A DNA stretch of 64,000 bases from Gramella sp. AN32 (GCF_023718305.1 NZ_QEYO01000004.1:62001-126000), one strand, 5' to 3'; positions 36,744-46,093 are shown, numbered from the stretch's first letter. Numbers and translations: made by a program. The notes: generated by a model not told the origin, from the letters alone.

Positions 36744-37214
36744 CTAGCTGCCAGCTTCCAGTATAATTTGGGTGGACTGTTTCACTTTATTAATTGTAAA
36801 AATGCTTTTGGTACTGCCAATATGATCAAGCGTAGTCAGTTTTGTGACCATAAATTCACGGAATGCATCCATGTCTTTTACCAGGACTTTTAAAATGTAA
36901 TCGTAATCGCCACTTACGTGAAAGCATTCGATCACTTCCGGCAAACTTTTTACCTCTTTTTCAAATCGGGTAAGAAACTCTTTTTTATGTTGCACCAGTT
37001 TGATCTGGCAAAAAACCATAAAATCCTTTTCTACCATTTCGGTATTTAAAAGGGCAACATATTTTAAAATAATACCCTGCCTTTCCATTTTCCGAATCCT
37101 TTCATAGACCGCGGTAACCGAAAGTCCCAAATGATTGGAAATCTCTTTATTTGTCTTTTTACTATCTACTTGTAAATGAGATAGGATTTCTTTGTCCAGT
37201 TTATCAATTTTCAT
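36744..37214 (-). CDS. Lrp/AsnC-family transcriptional regulator
   Basis: 156 residues. N-terminal helix-turn-helix (LDKEILSHLQVDSKKTNKEI through LSVTAVYERIRKMERQGII) and C-terminal RAM ligand-binding domain (VIECFHVSGDYDYILKVLVK). Such regulators bind amino acids as octamers. It is divergent from a trans-sulfuration-type PLP enzyme and upstream of gabT on the same strand, so it could control either side. A 15-bp inverted repeat in the divergent intergenic space is a likely operator. Confidence 0.92.
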   Translation of the reverse strand: MKIDKLDKEILSHLQVDSKKTNKEISNHLGLSVTAVYERIRKMERQGIILKYVALLNTEMVEKDFMVFCQIKLVQHKKEFLTRFEKEVKSLPEVIECFHVSGDYDYILKVLVKDMDAFREFMVTKLTTLDHIGSTKSIFTINKVKQSTQIILEAGS

Positions 37215-37255
37215 CTTAAAATATATCTACAAAAACAGTTTCAAATTTAATAAAA

Positions 37256-37270
37256 TAGATTTAAAATCTA
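37256..37270. promoter_or_regulatory. Candidate Lrp operator
   Basis: TAGATTTAAAATCTA: 7-bp arms TAGATTT/AAATCTA around one central A, in the space between the divergent lrp and PLP enzyme genes. Related half-sites (aatctaaaaaatctaaa) lie at 37327-37343. Length and symmetry fit Lrp-family sites. Confidence 0.5.
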
Positions 37271-37373
37271 ATTATAAGATTAATATCTGATTTATTTTCT
37301 AAATATTTCCTTATACCTTGATTTTTAATCTAAAAAATCTAAATTTTGATATCAAACCTTAAAATTGATTTTC

Positions 37374-38588
37374 ATGAAAAATAAACCGGCAGATAGAATT
37401 CAGGATCTTCAATATTTTGGAGAATTTGGGGGTGTAAACCCATCCATTTCCGATTCCTCAACCTATACTTTTCTTTCCGCAAAAACAATGTTCGACACTT
37501 TTGAAGGAAATGCTGAAGGTTGTTATTTGTATTCTCGTCACTCTTCACCTTCAAATTTATATTTGGGAGAAGCGCTTGCAGCTATGGAAGGAACCGAAGC
37601 AGCAAATGTTTTCGCCTCAGGAATGGGGGCGATTACGGCAACTTTATTGCAATTGTGCAAAGCCGGCGACCATATCGTTTGCAGCCGAACTATTTATGGT
37701 GGCACCTATGCATTTCTGAAAAATTTTGCGGTTCAATTCGGGATCCAAACAAGCTTTGTAGATATCACCAATTTGGAAGCAGTGGAAATTGCTATTCAGA
37801 AAAACACAAAAACGATCTATTGTGAAAGTCTTAGCAATCCTTTACTGGAAGTTGCAGATCTCAAATCGCTTGCAAGAATTTCAAAAAAACAACATCTTAA
37901 ACTGGTAGTCGACAATACTTTTTCACCATTGTCTATTAGTCCGATAAAATTGGGGGCCGATATAGTGATTCACAGCCTGACCAAATTTATCAATGGAAGT
38001 AGTGATACCGTTGGAGGTGTGGTTTGTGGTAGTCATGATTTCATCAATGCCCTTAGGAATGTTAATGATGGTGCAGCCATGCTTTTAGGTTCTACGATGG
38101 ATAGTTTAAGAGCTGCTTCGGTTTTAAAGAATTTGAGAACGCTTCATATTCGCATGAAGCAACACAGCTATAACGCGCTATTTCTAGCGCATAAATTTCA
38201 GGAAGATGGATTTAGAACGGTATATCCGGGATTAAAAAATCATCAGGGAAATGAATTATTTTCAGAAATGATGAATGAAGATTATGGTTATGGCGGCATG
38301 TTGACGATTGATGTAGGCAGTTTGAATAAAGCTAACGAACTGATGGAATTAATGCAGAAGAAAAACCTTGGATATCTTGCGGTTAGCCTAGGATTTTATA
38401 AAACCCTGTTCAGTGCACCCGGAAGTTCTACTTCCTCTGAAATTCCGGAGGAAGAACAAAAATTAATGGGTCTAAGCAATGGCCTCATTCGTTTTTCTAT
38501 AGGTTTGGATAATGATATCGCGAGAACTTACCAAATCATAAAAGAATGTATGGTTGAAGTTGGGGTTCTCAATACGGAAATGGCCTAA
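37374..38588 (+). CDS. Cys/Met-metabolism PLP enzyme (methionine gamma-lyase / cystathionine gamma-synthase type)
   Basis: 404 residues from ATG at 37374; a TTG nine bases earlier is less likely. Fold-type I trans-sulfuration family: YLYSRHSSPSNLYLGEALAA with the phosphate-binding Tyr/Arg, FASGMGAITATLLQL, VDNTFSPLS and the PLP lysine in HSLTKFINGSSDTVGG. The family includes methionine gamma-lyase, cystathionine gamma-synthase and O-acetylhomoserine sulfhydrylase; sequence alone does not decide. Divergent location from an Lrp regulator favours an amino acid catabolic role such as methionine cleavage, as inference. A terminator follows. Confidence 0.82.
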   Translation: MKNKPADRIQDLQYFGEFGGVNPSISDSSTYTFLSAKTMFDTFEGNAEGCYLYSRHSSPSNLYLGEALAAMEGTEAANVFASGMGAITATLLQLCKAGDHIVCSRTIYGGTYAFLKNFAVQFGIQTSFVDITNLEAVEIAIQKNTKTIYCESLSNPLLEVADLKSLARISKKQHLKLVVDNTFSPLSISPIKLGADIVIHSLTKFINGSSDTVGGVVCGSHDFINALRNVNDGAAMLLGSTMDSLRAASVLKNLRTLHIRMKQHSYNALFLAHKFQEDGFRTVYPGLKNHQGNELFSEMMNEDYGYGGMLTIDVGSLNKANELMELMQKKNLGYLAVSLGFYKTLFSAPGSSTSSEIPEEEQKLMGLSNGLIRFSIGLDNDIARTYQIIKECMVEVGVLNTEMA

Positions 38589-38662
38589 TTTTTTGCAGGT
38601 TCAATCCTAAAGTCGTAAAATTACATGACTTAAATGAAAAAAATAAAGTTTCTAAAATAAAC

Positions 38663-38700
38663 AGACCTCACAGATTTTAAAAACCTGTGAGGTCTTAATT
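38663..38700 (+). terminator. Terminator hairpin after the PLP lyase gene
   Basis: A perfect 11-bp stem (agacctcacag/ctgtgaggtct) with an 11-nt loop, then taattttt. The same acctcacag...ctgtgaggt hairpin type is common in Flavobacteriia intergenic DNA. Confidence 0.75.
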
Positions 38701-38713
38701 TTTAATAGGTTTT

Positions 38714-40177
38714 ATGAAAAACGCTACTTCACCGCACCCCGAAAATGAACATATTGTTGAGAACAGGGAATTAAGTATCTGGGAAGCTTTAATTCCTGTA
38801 GTGATACTTATGGGAATGCTCGCCTACAATATATTCTTTAAAGATGGCGAATGGTTTGGAGAATATAGCAATCAGTTGATTCTTTTAATGGGCGGGCTTG
38901 TAGCAATGATTGTTGGCTTAAGCAATAAAACTACCATTACCACCATGGCTGAAGAGGTCTGGGAAAATTTAAAAAGTGTTTTTGTACCCATTTTAATCCT
39001 ATTATTAGTAGGCGCGCTTGCAGGTTCCTGGCTAATTAGCGGGGTGATACCTGCGATGGTTTATTACGGTTTACAGGTTTTGAGTCCGGAGATATTTTTA
39101 CCAGCTTCAGTAGTGATTTCTGCCATAATTTCCATAGCCACCGGTAGTTCCTGGACAACATCAGCAACTGTTGGGATTGCATTGGTAGGTATTGGAAGTG
39201 CTATTGGAGTTCCAGGCGGAATGGTTGCCGGGGCAGTAATCTCCGGAGCATATTTTGGGGATAAAATGTCTCCTTTAAGTGATACCACCAACCTGGCACC
39301 GGCCATGGCTGGAACCGATCTTTTTACCCATATAAAATATATGGCCCTCACCACCGTACCATCAATTACTATAACGCTCATCGTTTTTGCAATTTTAAGT
39401 TTCACCACAGACGTAGCTGGAAAGACTGATATCGCAGGGTTTTTAAACACAATTGAAACTACTTTTCATATTACCCCATGGTTATTCATTGTGCCGGTAA
39501 TTGTAATTGCTTTGATCCTTCTGAAAACAAAACCTCTAATAGCCCTCTCTGCGGGTGTAATTTCAGCCATTATTTGTGCTTTGATTTTTCAACCGGAAAT
39601 TGTTGCATTAATTGGTGATTCTACTGCGGGTTCTATTGCGCAGGCTATTTTTTCTGAGGTTAGTATTGAAACGGATAATGCCAGTATTAATGATCTATTT
39701 TCTTCAGGAGGAATGCTGGGCATGCTTTGGACCATACTTTTAATTATATCAGCAATGATTTTTGGGGGAATTATGGATGGCATCGGCGCTCTTGCCAGGA
39801 TCACCAAAGAATTATTGAAACTTGCTAAATCCATCTTCGGCTTATTTACCAGTACCGTAGTGAGTTGTATTGGGTTGAACATCGTTGCTTCAGATCAATA
39901 TCTGGCCATTGTAATTCCCGGGAAAATGTTCAAAAAGGCCTACGAAGATCGCGGCCTGGCCCCGGAAAATCTTTCCAGAACCCTGGAAGATAGCGGGACG
40001 GTAACTTCAGTTTTAATTCCCTGGAACACCTGTGGAGCATATCAAAGTGGGGTTTTAGGAGTAAGTGTTTCTGAATACTTCGCCTACGCTGTATTTAATT
40101 ATGTGAGCCCCTTAATGACTCTTCTCTTTGCCGCCATCGGCATAAAAATTCGCATGTTGGCAGATTCCGAAAAATAA
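38714..40177 (+). CDS. nhaC: Na+/H+ antiporter, NhaC family
   Basis: 487 residues with about 12 transmembrane segments. Family motifs include ISGAYFGDKMSPLSDTTNLA and the C-terminal LEDSGTVTSVLIPWNTCGAY. It exchanges sodium for protons across the inner membrane, or possibly malate/lactate with sodium, as in some relatives. It is a single-gene unit between two terminator/promoter regions. A role in sodium homeostasis fits a marine organism that also uses a sodium symporter for sugar. Confidence 0.9.
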   Translation: MKNATSPHPENEHIVENRELSIWEALIPVVILMGMLAYNIFFKDGEWFGEYSNQLILLMGGLVAMIVGLSNKTTITTMAEEVWENLKSVFVPILILLLVGALAGSWLISGVIPAMVYYGLQVLSPEIFLPASVVISAIISIATGSSWTTSATVGIALVGIGSAIGVPGGMVAGAVISGAYFGDKMSPLSDTTNLAPAMAGTDLFTHIKYMALTTVPSITITLIVFAILSFTTDVAGKTDIAGFLNTIETTFHITPWLFIVPVIVIALILLKTKPLIALSAGVISAIICALIFQPEIVALIGDSTAGSIAQAIFSEVSIETDNASINDLFSSGGMLGMLWTILLIISAMIFGGIMDGIGALARITKELLKLAKSIFGLFTSTVVSCIGLNIVASDQYLAIVIPGKMFKKAYEDRGLAPENLSRTLEDSGTVTSVLIPWNTCGAYQSGVLGVSVSEYFAYAVFNYVSPLMTLLFAAIGIKIRMLADSEK

Positions 40178-40298
40178 GAATTCTACACTATTCTGATTAA
40201 ATTATTAGCAGACAGGCAACTATAAGATAGATTTATTATTAATCTGTTTCCTAATAAAAGAAAACTATTGCAGCATAAAGTTTTAAAATTTTACTTTA

Positions 40299-40329
40299 TT
40301 GCTGAAAGCCCTTGTTATAATTAGCTTTG
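40299..40329 (+). promoter_or_regulatory. Promoter of the peroxiredoxin operon
   Basis: TTG at 40299-40301, a 20-bp spacer and TAGCTTTG at 40322-40329: a full match to the Bacteroidota promoter pattern. The expected start of transcription leaves a leader of ~38 nt before the ATG at 40374. Confidence 0.65.
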
Positions 40330-40373
40330 TACTTAATTTAGAACTGATTTAAAATAATAAAAACTTTAAAAAT

Positions 40374-41012
40374 ATGGCTTTAGTAGGAAAAAAATTTCCA
40401 AATCTTAGCGTAAATGCGATGAATGAAATGGGTGATACTTTTCAAATGAATATTTTGGAAGAAGCTCAGGAAAACAATAAAAAAGTATTGTTGTTCTGGT
40501 ATCCAAAAGACTTCACATTTGTTTGCCCCACTGAACTTCACGCTTTTCAATCTGCCCTTGAAGAGTTTGAAAAAAGAAACGTGATGGTTGTAGGTGCTTC
40601 CTGTGACACTCCGGAAGTGCATTTTGCTTGGTTAAACACTCCCAAAGATAATGGCGGAATTGAAGGAGTAACCTATCCGATTCTTGCCGATAGCAACAGA
40701 AATCTTAGTTCAAGACTTGATATCCTCGATATCATGAACGAATCTTATGATGATGAGACCGGAGCAATAACTGTAGAGGGTGATAATGTGACTTACCGTG
40801 CTACCTATTTAATCGATGAAGAAGGAACAGTTTTCCATGAAGGGATCAACCATATGCCGCTTGGAAGAAATGTAAAAGAATTTTTGAGATTGATCGATGC
40901 TTATACACACGTTCAGGAAAAAGGTGAAGTGTGTCCTGCAAACTGGGAAGAAGGAAAAGAAGGTATGGAGGCAAACCGCGACGGTGTTGCATCGTACCTA
41001 AGCTTAAACTAA
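40374..41012 (+). CDS. 2-Cys peroxiredoxin (AhpC/TSA family)
   Basis: 212 residues. The peroxidatic cysteine lies in WYPKDFTFVCPTELHAF (~50) and the resolving cysteine in GEVCPANWEEG near the C-terminus. Reduces hydrogen peroxide and organic peroxides in the cytoplasm. A thioredoxin gene follows after 13 bp and is the probable electron donor. The upstream promoter is strong, as expected for an abundant protein. Confidence 0.93.
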   Translation: MALVGKKFPNLSVNAMNEMGDTFQMNILEEAQENNKKVLLFWYPKDFTFVCPTELHAFQSALEEFEKRNVMVVGASCDTPEVHFAWLNTPKDNGGIEGVTYPILADSNRNLSSRLDILDIMNESYDDETGAITVEGDNVTYRATYLIDEEGTVFHEGINHMPLGRNVKEFLRLIDAYTHVQEKGEVCPANWEEGKEGMEANRDGVASYLSLN

Positions 41013-41025
41013 AATAAGAATTGCT

Positions 41026-41340
41026 ATGATTAAGGAATTAGAACAGGACAACCTGAGTGAAATTGTAAATAGCAACGACACCGTGGTAGTTCAATATATG
41101 GCCGGATGGTGCGGAAACTGTCGTTTGATGAAACCAAAATTTAAAAAACTGGCTTTAGAAAATGAAAACGCAAAGTTCATTTTAGTGGACGCTGAAAAAT
41201 ATCCGGAATCAAGAAAAATGGCAACTGTTGATAATTTACCAACCTTCGCCACTTTTAAAAACGGAAGTTTTAAAAACCAGGTGCAAACCAATAAGTTTGA
41301 ACACTTAAAGAATTTAGTAGATGAAGTTACCAGTAATTAG
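41026..41340 (+). CDS. Thioredoxin-family protein
   Basis: 104 residues; thioredoxin fold with active site AGWCGNCRLMKP. The CGNC pair differs from the usual CGPC, which alters the redox potential. Cis-proline region: VDNLPTFATFKNG. Position directly after the peroxiredoxin gene suggests it recycles that enzyme. It overlaps the next gene by 20 bp. Confidence 0.9.
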   Translation: MIKELEQDNLSEIVNSNDTVVVQYMAGWCGNCRLMKPKFKKLALENENAKFILVDAEKYPESRKMATVDNLPTFATFKNGSFKNQVQTNKFEHLKNLVDEVTSN

Positions 41341-41569
41341 ACATCTTCAGAAAAATAATGATATCCAAAAACTGGAGCATACGATTGAAGTTTTGGAGAG
41401 TTTTACGGAACACCGTTCAGTTTCAGAAGATGAAATGGATGTGATTGGCGAACTTTTAACCAATATTTGCGGTGCTGTGGAAGTTCATAAAATGGTGGAA
41501 AATGGAATGCCGGAAAGGGATGCCGCCAATACGTTCGTACAAAAAGTTTTGGGGTCTATAGATAAATAA
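41321..41569 (+). CDS. Small conserved protein of the peroxiredoxin operon, function unknown
   Basis: 82 residues, mostly helical, no cysteine pair other than one in LLTNICGAVEVHKMV, no signal peptide. It overlaps the thioredoxin 3' end by 20 bp in another frame, so the three genes form one translationally linked operon. It matches the kind of short protein that follows thioredoxin in Flavobacteriia (I believe DUF6952, from memory). A role as partner or regulator of the peroxide system is inferred from position. Confidence 0.75.
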   Translation: MKLPVIRHLQKNNDIQKLEHTIEVLESFTEHRSVSEDEMDVIGELLTNICGAVEVHKMVENGMPERDAANTFVQKVLGSIDK

Positions 41570-41593
41570 GAAACTTATTTGAAAAAGAAAGCT

Positions 41594-41628
41594 AAGCGCC
41601 GATTTCTTGTGAAATCGGCGCTTCTGTT
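41594..41628 (+). terminator. Terminator of the peroxiredoxin operon
   Basis: A perfect 13-bp stem (aagcgccgatttc/gaaatcggcgctt) with a TTGT loop, followed by ctgtttt. Confidence 0.85.
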
Positions 41629-41696
41629 TTATGATAATTTTAGTAATAAGACGCCATCAATCTTATAAATTTATGATCTCTTAAAAAAGATTGGAT

Positions 41697-42197
41697 ATGG
41701 CAAAAATTGACCTTGGAGGTAACCAGGTAACTACGTATGGCGAACTTCCGGCAATGGAGGAAAAAGCACCTCATTTCGAATTGATAAAGTCTGATCTTTC
41801 AGTCGCGACTCTTGAAGAATTTAAAGGGAAAAGAGTGATCATGAATATTTTCCCCAGTATAGACACCGGAGTATGTGCTACCTCGGTACGCAACTTTAAT
41901 GAAAAGGCATCAACACTGGATAATACGGTGGTTTTATGTATTTCCAGAGATCTTCCATTTGCGCAAAGACGCTTCGTTAATGACGAAGGACTGGAAAACG
42001 TGATAAATCTTTCAGATTTTCGTGATCGTAATTTTGGAAAAGATTACGGTGTGGAAATGATGGATGGCGCTTTTGAAGGCCTATTATCCAGAGCGGTGAT
42101 AGTCCTTGATGAAAATGGTCATGTAATTCACTCCCAACAGGTTCCGAAAATTCAGGATGAACCTGATTATCTTGCCGCTTTGAAAACCCTTTTATAA
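41697..42197 (+). CDS. tpx: Thiol peroxidase
   Basis: 166 residues from ATG at 41697; a TTG two codons earlier is disfavoured. Atypical 2-Cys peroxiredoxin with the peroxidatic cysteine in SIDTGVCATSVRNFNEKA and resolving cysteine in VVLCISRDLPFAQ. Reduces lipid and alkyl hydroperoxides with thioredoxin. It stands in its own unit after the terminator, and its stop codon overlaps the start of the next gene by one base. Confidence 0.95.
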   Translation: MAKIDLGGNQVTTYGELPAMEEKAPHFELIKSDLSVATLEEFKGKRVIMNIFPSIDTGVCATSVRNFNEKASTLDNTVVLCISRDLPFAQRRFVNDEGLENVINLSDFRDRNFGKDYGVEMMDGAFEGLLSRAVIVLDENGHVIHSQQVPKIQDEPDYLAALKTLL

Positions 42198-42568
42198 TGA
42201 GAGATAGTTTCCTCGGAAAAAGAATTAGAGGAGGAGGCTATGCATTAAAGGGTGCGTGGCTTTTATTAAAAAATGAAGCCAGTATCCAGGTACAGTTTGT
42301 GATCTCTATTATCATGACGATCGTGGGTATTTATTTTGAAATTACCGGAACTGAATGGATTTTACAGCTTTTGGCCATTGGCCTGGTAATGAGTGCTGAA
42401 GGCCTGAACTCGGCCATCGAAGCCATGGCAGATTTTATCCATCCAGACTTTCACAGTAAAATTGGCCATATTAAAGACATCGCTGCGGGTGGGGTTTGTT
42501 TTGCCGCAATTATCGCCTTTATCATAGGCTGCATCATCTATTATCCTTATATCTTCCCGGGTATTTAA
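42197..42568 (+). CDS. dgkA: Diacylglycerol kinase family protein (DgkA type)
   Basis: 123 residues with three transmembrane helices. The N-terminal amphipathic part (RIRGGGYALKGAWLLLKNEA) and the conserved EGLNSAIEAMADF carry the catalytic acidic residues. Phosphorylates diacylglycerol or undecaprenol in the inner membrane. The start overlaps the tpx stop by one base, so it is translationally coupled to tpx. Confidence 0.92.
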   Translation: MRDSFLGKRIRGGGYALKGAWLLLKNEASIQVQFVISIIMTIVGIYFEITGTEWILQLLAIGLVMSAEGLNSAIEAMADFIHPDFHSKIGHIKDIAAGGVCFAAIIAFIIGCIIYYPYIFPGI

Positions 42569-42595
42569 AAATCCTTAAGCAAAAAAACATATCTC

Positions 42596-43588
42596 ATGAA
42601 AAAACTAAGCTTATTATTGTTCCTGGTATTTGGAATCCAAATAAATGCGCAGGACCAACCTAAAAACCTGAATATTTGCTTAGAAAATTATGAATACCCA
42701 TTTACGGTTCGCTTCATAAATCTTAATGAACAAAAACAAGAACTGGAAATGGCTTATATGTATATTCAGCCTGAAAATTCTAACGGAAAAACTGTTTTGC
42801 TCCTTCACGGTAAAAACTTTAATGGGGCATATTGGGAAACAACAATCAATGCACTAAAAGATGAAGGTTTTGCTGTTTTAGTTCCAGATCAAATTGGATT
42901 TGGTAAATCATCAAAACCAGCCCATTTTCAATACAGTTTTCAGCAATTAGCCTTAAACACGAAAAAGCTGATTGACACTTTAGGTATAGAAAAAATAAAC
43001 GTTCTGGGTCATTCCATGGGTGGAATGCTCGCAACGCGTTTTGTACTTATGTATCCCGAAATTACTGAAAATCTTATTCTGGAAAATCCCATTGGCCTTG
43101 AAGACTGGAAACTAAAAATACCATACGTAAGCATCCATGACTGGTATACACAGGAATTGCAAAAGGATTTTGAGGGAATCAAAAAATATCAGCAGGAAAG
43201 CTATTATGATGGTGAATGGAATGAAGAATACGCGAAATGGGCAAAATTATTGGCCGGATGGACGCTAAATGAAGAATATCCAAAAATTGCCTGGAATGCC
43301 GCACTCACCTATGATATGATCTTGACGCAACCCGTGCTTTATGAATTTAATAAAGTAGAGGCCCCTACTTTGCTCATTATTGGAACCCGCGATAGGACAG
43401 CTCTGGGTAAAAATCTGGTGTCTGAAGAAATTAAAGCAGGCATGGGATTATATGCTCAATTAGGAAAAGAGACCGCTGCAAAAATCCCGAATTCTCAATT
43501 AGTTGAAATTCCAGATACAGGGCATCTACCACATATAGAATCTTTTCAGCAATTTATCTCACCGCTAATTGCATTTTTAAAGAAATAA
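42596..43588 (+). CDS. Secreted alpha/beta hydrolase
   Basis: 330 residues with a signal peptide ending near QINAQ. Alpha/beta-hydrolase core: VLLLHGKNFNGAYWETTI for the oxyanion region, nucleophile elbow LGHSMGGMLA, late aspartate in IIGTRDRTALG and catalytic histidine in DTGHLPHIE. Relatives are annotated as prolyl aminopeptidase, haloalkane dehalogenase or esterase; substrate not inferable. It lies 27 bp after dgkA on the same strand. Confidence 0.85.
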   Translation: MKKLSLLLFLVFGIQINAQDQPKNLNICLENYEYPFTVRFINLNEQKQELEMAYMYIQPENSNGKTVLLLHGKNFNGAYWETTINALKDEGFAVLVPDQIGFGKSSKPAHFQYSFQQLALNTKKLIDTLGIEKINVLGHSMGGMLATRFVLMYPEITENLILENPIGLEDWKLKIPYVSIHDWYTQELQKDFEGIKKYQQESYYDGEWNEEYAKWAKLLAGWTLNEEYPKIAWNAALTYDMILTQPVLYEFNKVEAPTLLIIGTRDRTALGKNLVSEEIKAGMGLYAQLGKETAAKIPNSQLVEIPDTGHLPHIESFQQFISPLIAFLKK

Positions 43589-43655
43589 TTACAGGTATCC
43601 GTTGGATAATCAAGAGTTTTAAAGGTTTCTGAAATTCAGGATTTTTTTCCTTAAA

Positions 43656-43681
43656 TTGAAACTCCCTTATTTGTACTTTTG
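43656..43681 (+). promoter_or_regulatory. Promoter of the ftsK-lolA-lptF run
   Basis: TACTTTTG at 43674-43681 matches TAnnTTTG; a TTG at 43656-43658 is present, but the spacer is only 15 bp. The element overlaps an upstream in-frame TTG at 43679 and so supports the ATG at 43703 as the ftsK start. Confidence 0.4.
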
Positions 43682-43702
43682 CCAAAATCGCTGAACCCTC
43701 TT

Positions 43703-46084
43703 ATGGCTAAGAAAAAAGCTAAAACAAAAAAACCTACTAAAAAACCTACCAAGTTATCTTTTAAGCTCAACCGGCAGCAAAAAGTAGTTTTCGGAAGTTT
43801 TTTGATGCTATTTGGCCTGGCGATTATTGTTTCTTTTATTTCTTTCCTTTTCACCTGGCAGGCAGATCAAAGCACCTTGTTTGATGTTGGCAACCGCGAT
43901 CTGGAAACCAAGAACTGGTTGAGTAAATTCGGAGTGGTAATCAGCAATTTTTTTATTACTGATGGCTTTGGGATAGCAGCCTTTATTGTGGCATTTCTGG
44001 TCTTTTTGAGCGGGGTTTATATGTTCTTTGGATATAAATCATCAAACCTCAGAAAATTTTGGTTTTGGGGAGCCCTGGTCATGATCTGGCTTTCCATCTT
44101 TTTTGGGTTCTTTGCTGAAGAAAACGCGCTTTTAGGAGGAAAGATTGGTTACGAAACAAACGATTATCTCCAGGATTACCTCGGCTTCTTCGGGACAGTT
44201 CTCCTCTTAACGTTCCTCTTTATCATCTACCTGGTGATCCGGTTGAAAGTGACCCCTGAAATGATTGGGGATTATTTCAGAAAAAGTAAAGCAGAACTTG
44301 ATGCTGCGCGGGCAAAGCGGGAAGAAGAGATTCAAATTTCAGAAACCGATGAAGAACTGGACTGGAAAAAAGAAACAGTTTCAGCAAAAGCTACGGAAGA
44401 AAAATTTGTAGAAACATCTTTTGAAAGCACCCCGAAATCGGAAAAACCAACTCCTTCCCCTACTCCAACAATTATTTCAAACGAAGAGGAAGATGATGTT
44501 TCCATGGAAGTTGAAGCTGCCCTGGAAGAAGAAGAGGAAGATCATTTAAGTAAAAAACTGGTCAAGGATTTTGGAGAATTCGATCCAACCCTGGAACTTA
44601 AAAAATACAAATTTCCCACTATCGACCTTTTAAAGGATTACGGTGGTACGATTACCATCGACCAGGCGGAACTTGAAGAAAACAAGAACCGGATCGTAAA
44701 TACCCTGAAAAATTATAAGATCGAAATTGCCCAAATTAAGGCGACTGTTGGGCCAACTGTAACCCTTTACGAAATTGTGCCGGAAGCGGGGATCAGGATC
44801 TCAAAAATTAAAAATCTGGAAGATGATATCGCTTTATCCCTTTCAGCTTTGGGCATTCGGATTATCGCACCAATTCCTGGCAAAGGAACCATTGGTATTG
44901 AAGTTCCCAACAAAAACGCTTCCATCGTATCCATGCGCTCGGTAATCGCTTCCCCTAAATTCCAAAATGCTGAAATGGAACTTCCCCTGGCGCTGGGGAA
45001 AACAATCAGCAATGAAACTTTTGTGGTAGATCTCGCGAAAATGCCGCATATGCTTATGGCCGGGGCTACCGGTCAGGGGAAATCTGTAGGTTTAAATGCT
45101 ATCCTTACTTCGCTTTTATACTGCAAACACCCGGCGGAAGTGAAATTTGTCCTGGTAGATCCAAAAAAGGTGGAGCTTACACTGTTCAACAAAATTGAAA
45201 GGCATTATCTGGCCAAACTTCCGGATACGGAAGAAGCGATTATTACCGATAATAACAAGGTGATCAATACGCTAAATTCCCTTTGTATTGAAATGGATGA
45301 CCGTTACGACCTGTTGAAAAATGCTATGTGTCGTAACATTAAGGAATACAATGTAAAATTCAAGGCACGAAAACTGAATCCCAATGACGGGCATAAATTT
45401 CTGCCTTATATCGTACTTGTGGTAGACGAATTTGCAGATTTGATCATGACCGCCGGGAAAGAGGTGGAAACGCCCATTGCCAGGTTGGCGCAATTAGCCC
45501 GGGCTATTGGAATCCATTTGATCATCGCTACGCAAAGGCCTTCGGTGAACGTCATTACAGGTATCATTAAAGCTAACTTCCCCGCTCGTGTGGCCTTCAG
45601 GGTAACCTCTAAAATAGATTCCAGGACCATATTGGATAATCAGGGGGCCGATCAGCTCATTGGTCGTGGGGATATGTTATTCACCCAGGGAAATGAATTG
45701 AAACGACTGCAGTGTGCATTTGTGGATACTCCTGAAGTGGATAAGATTACCGAATTTATTGGTTCGCAAAAGGCTTATCCCGATGCGTATCTTTTACCGG
45801 AATATGAAGGAGAGGAAGGTAGTGGCACAGGACTTGATATAGATGTGAGCGAGCGGGACAAGTTGTTCCGTGAAGCTGCTGAAGTTATTGTGATCGCACA
45901 ACAAGGTTCTGCATCACTGCTTCAACGTAAATTGAAACTGGGATATAACCGTGCAGGAAGGATTATCGACCAGTTAGAAGCCGCAGGCATTGTTGGCCAA
46001 TTTGAAGGAAGCAAGGCAAGACAGGTTTTAATAAGCGACATGGCAGCTTTAGATCAACTTTTAAATGAAGCACCAAACAACTAA
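43703..46084 (+). CDS. ftsK: DNA translocase FtsK/SpoIIIE
   Basis: 793 residues from ATG at 43703. A lysine-rich N-terminus is followed by four to five transmembrane helices (to ~residue 180) and an acidic linker with EEEEED runs. The motor domain has Walker A AGATGQGKSVGLN and Walker B YIVLVVDEFADLIM. The C-terminal gamma winged helix (SLLQRKLKLGYNRAGRIIDQ) reads polar KOPS-like sequences on DNA. It clears the dimeric chromosome from the division septum. It is the first gene of a conserved run with lolA- and lptF-like genes. Confidence 0.95.
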   Translation: MAKKKAKTKKPTKKPTKLSFKLNRQQKVVFGSFLMLFGLAIIVSFISFLFTWQADQSTLFDVGNRDLETKNWLSKFGVVISNFFITDGFGIAAFIVAFLVFLSGVYMFFGYKSSNLRKFWFWGALVMIWLSIFFGFFAEENALLGGKIGYETNDYLQDYLGFFGTVLLLTFLFIIYLVIRLKVTPEMIGDYFRKSKAELDAARAKREEEIQISETDEELDWKKETVSAKATEEKFVETSFESTPKSEKPTPSPTPTIISNEEEDDVSMEVEAALEEEEEDHLSKKLVKDFGEFDPTLELKKYKFPTIDLLKDYGGTITIDQAELEENKNRIVNTLKNYKIEIAQIKATVGPTVTLYEIVPEAGIRISKIKNLEDDIALSLSALGIRIIAPIPGKGTIGIEVPNKNASIVSMRSVIASPKFQNAEMELPLALGKTISNETFVVDLAKMPHMLMAGATGQGKSVGLNAILTSLLYCKHPAEVKFVLVDPKKVELTLFNKIERHYLAKLPDTEEAIITDNNKVINTLNSLCIEMDDRYDLLKNAMCRNIKEYNVKFKARKLNPNDGHKFLPYIVLVVDEFADLIMTAGKEVETPIARLAQLARAIGIHLIIATQRPSVNVITGIIKANFPARVAFRVTSKIDSRTILDNQGADQLIGRGDMLFTQGNELKRLQCAFVDTPEVDKITEFIGSQKAYPDAYLLPEYEGEEGSGTGLDIDVSERDKLFREAAEVIVIAQQGSASLLQRKLKLGYNRAGRIIDQLEAAGIVGQFEGSKARQVLISDMAALDQLLNEAPNN

Positions 46085-46093
46085 AATCTTAAA

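Noticed and set aside
40225..40255. OxyR or PerR operator upstream of the peroxiredoxin gene
   Set aside because: A weak agatt...aatct symmetry exists, but it does not match either consensus well enough to claim.
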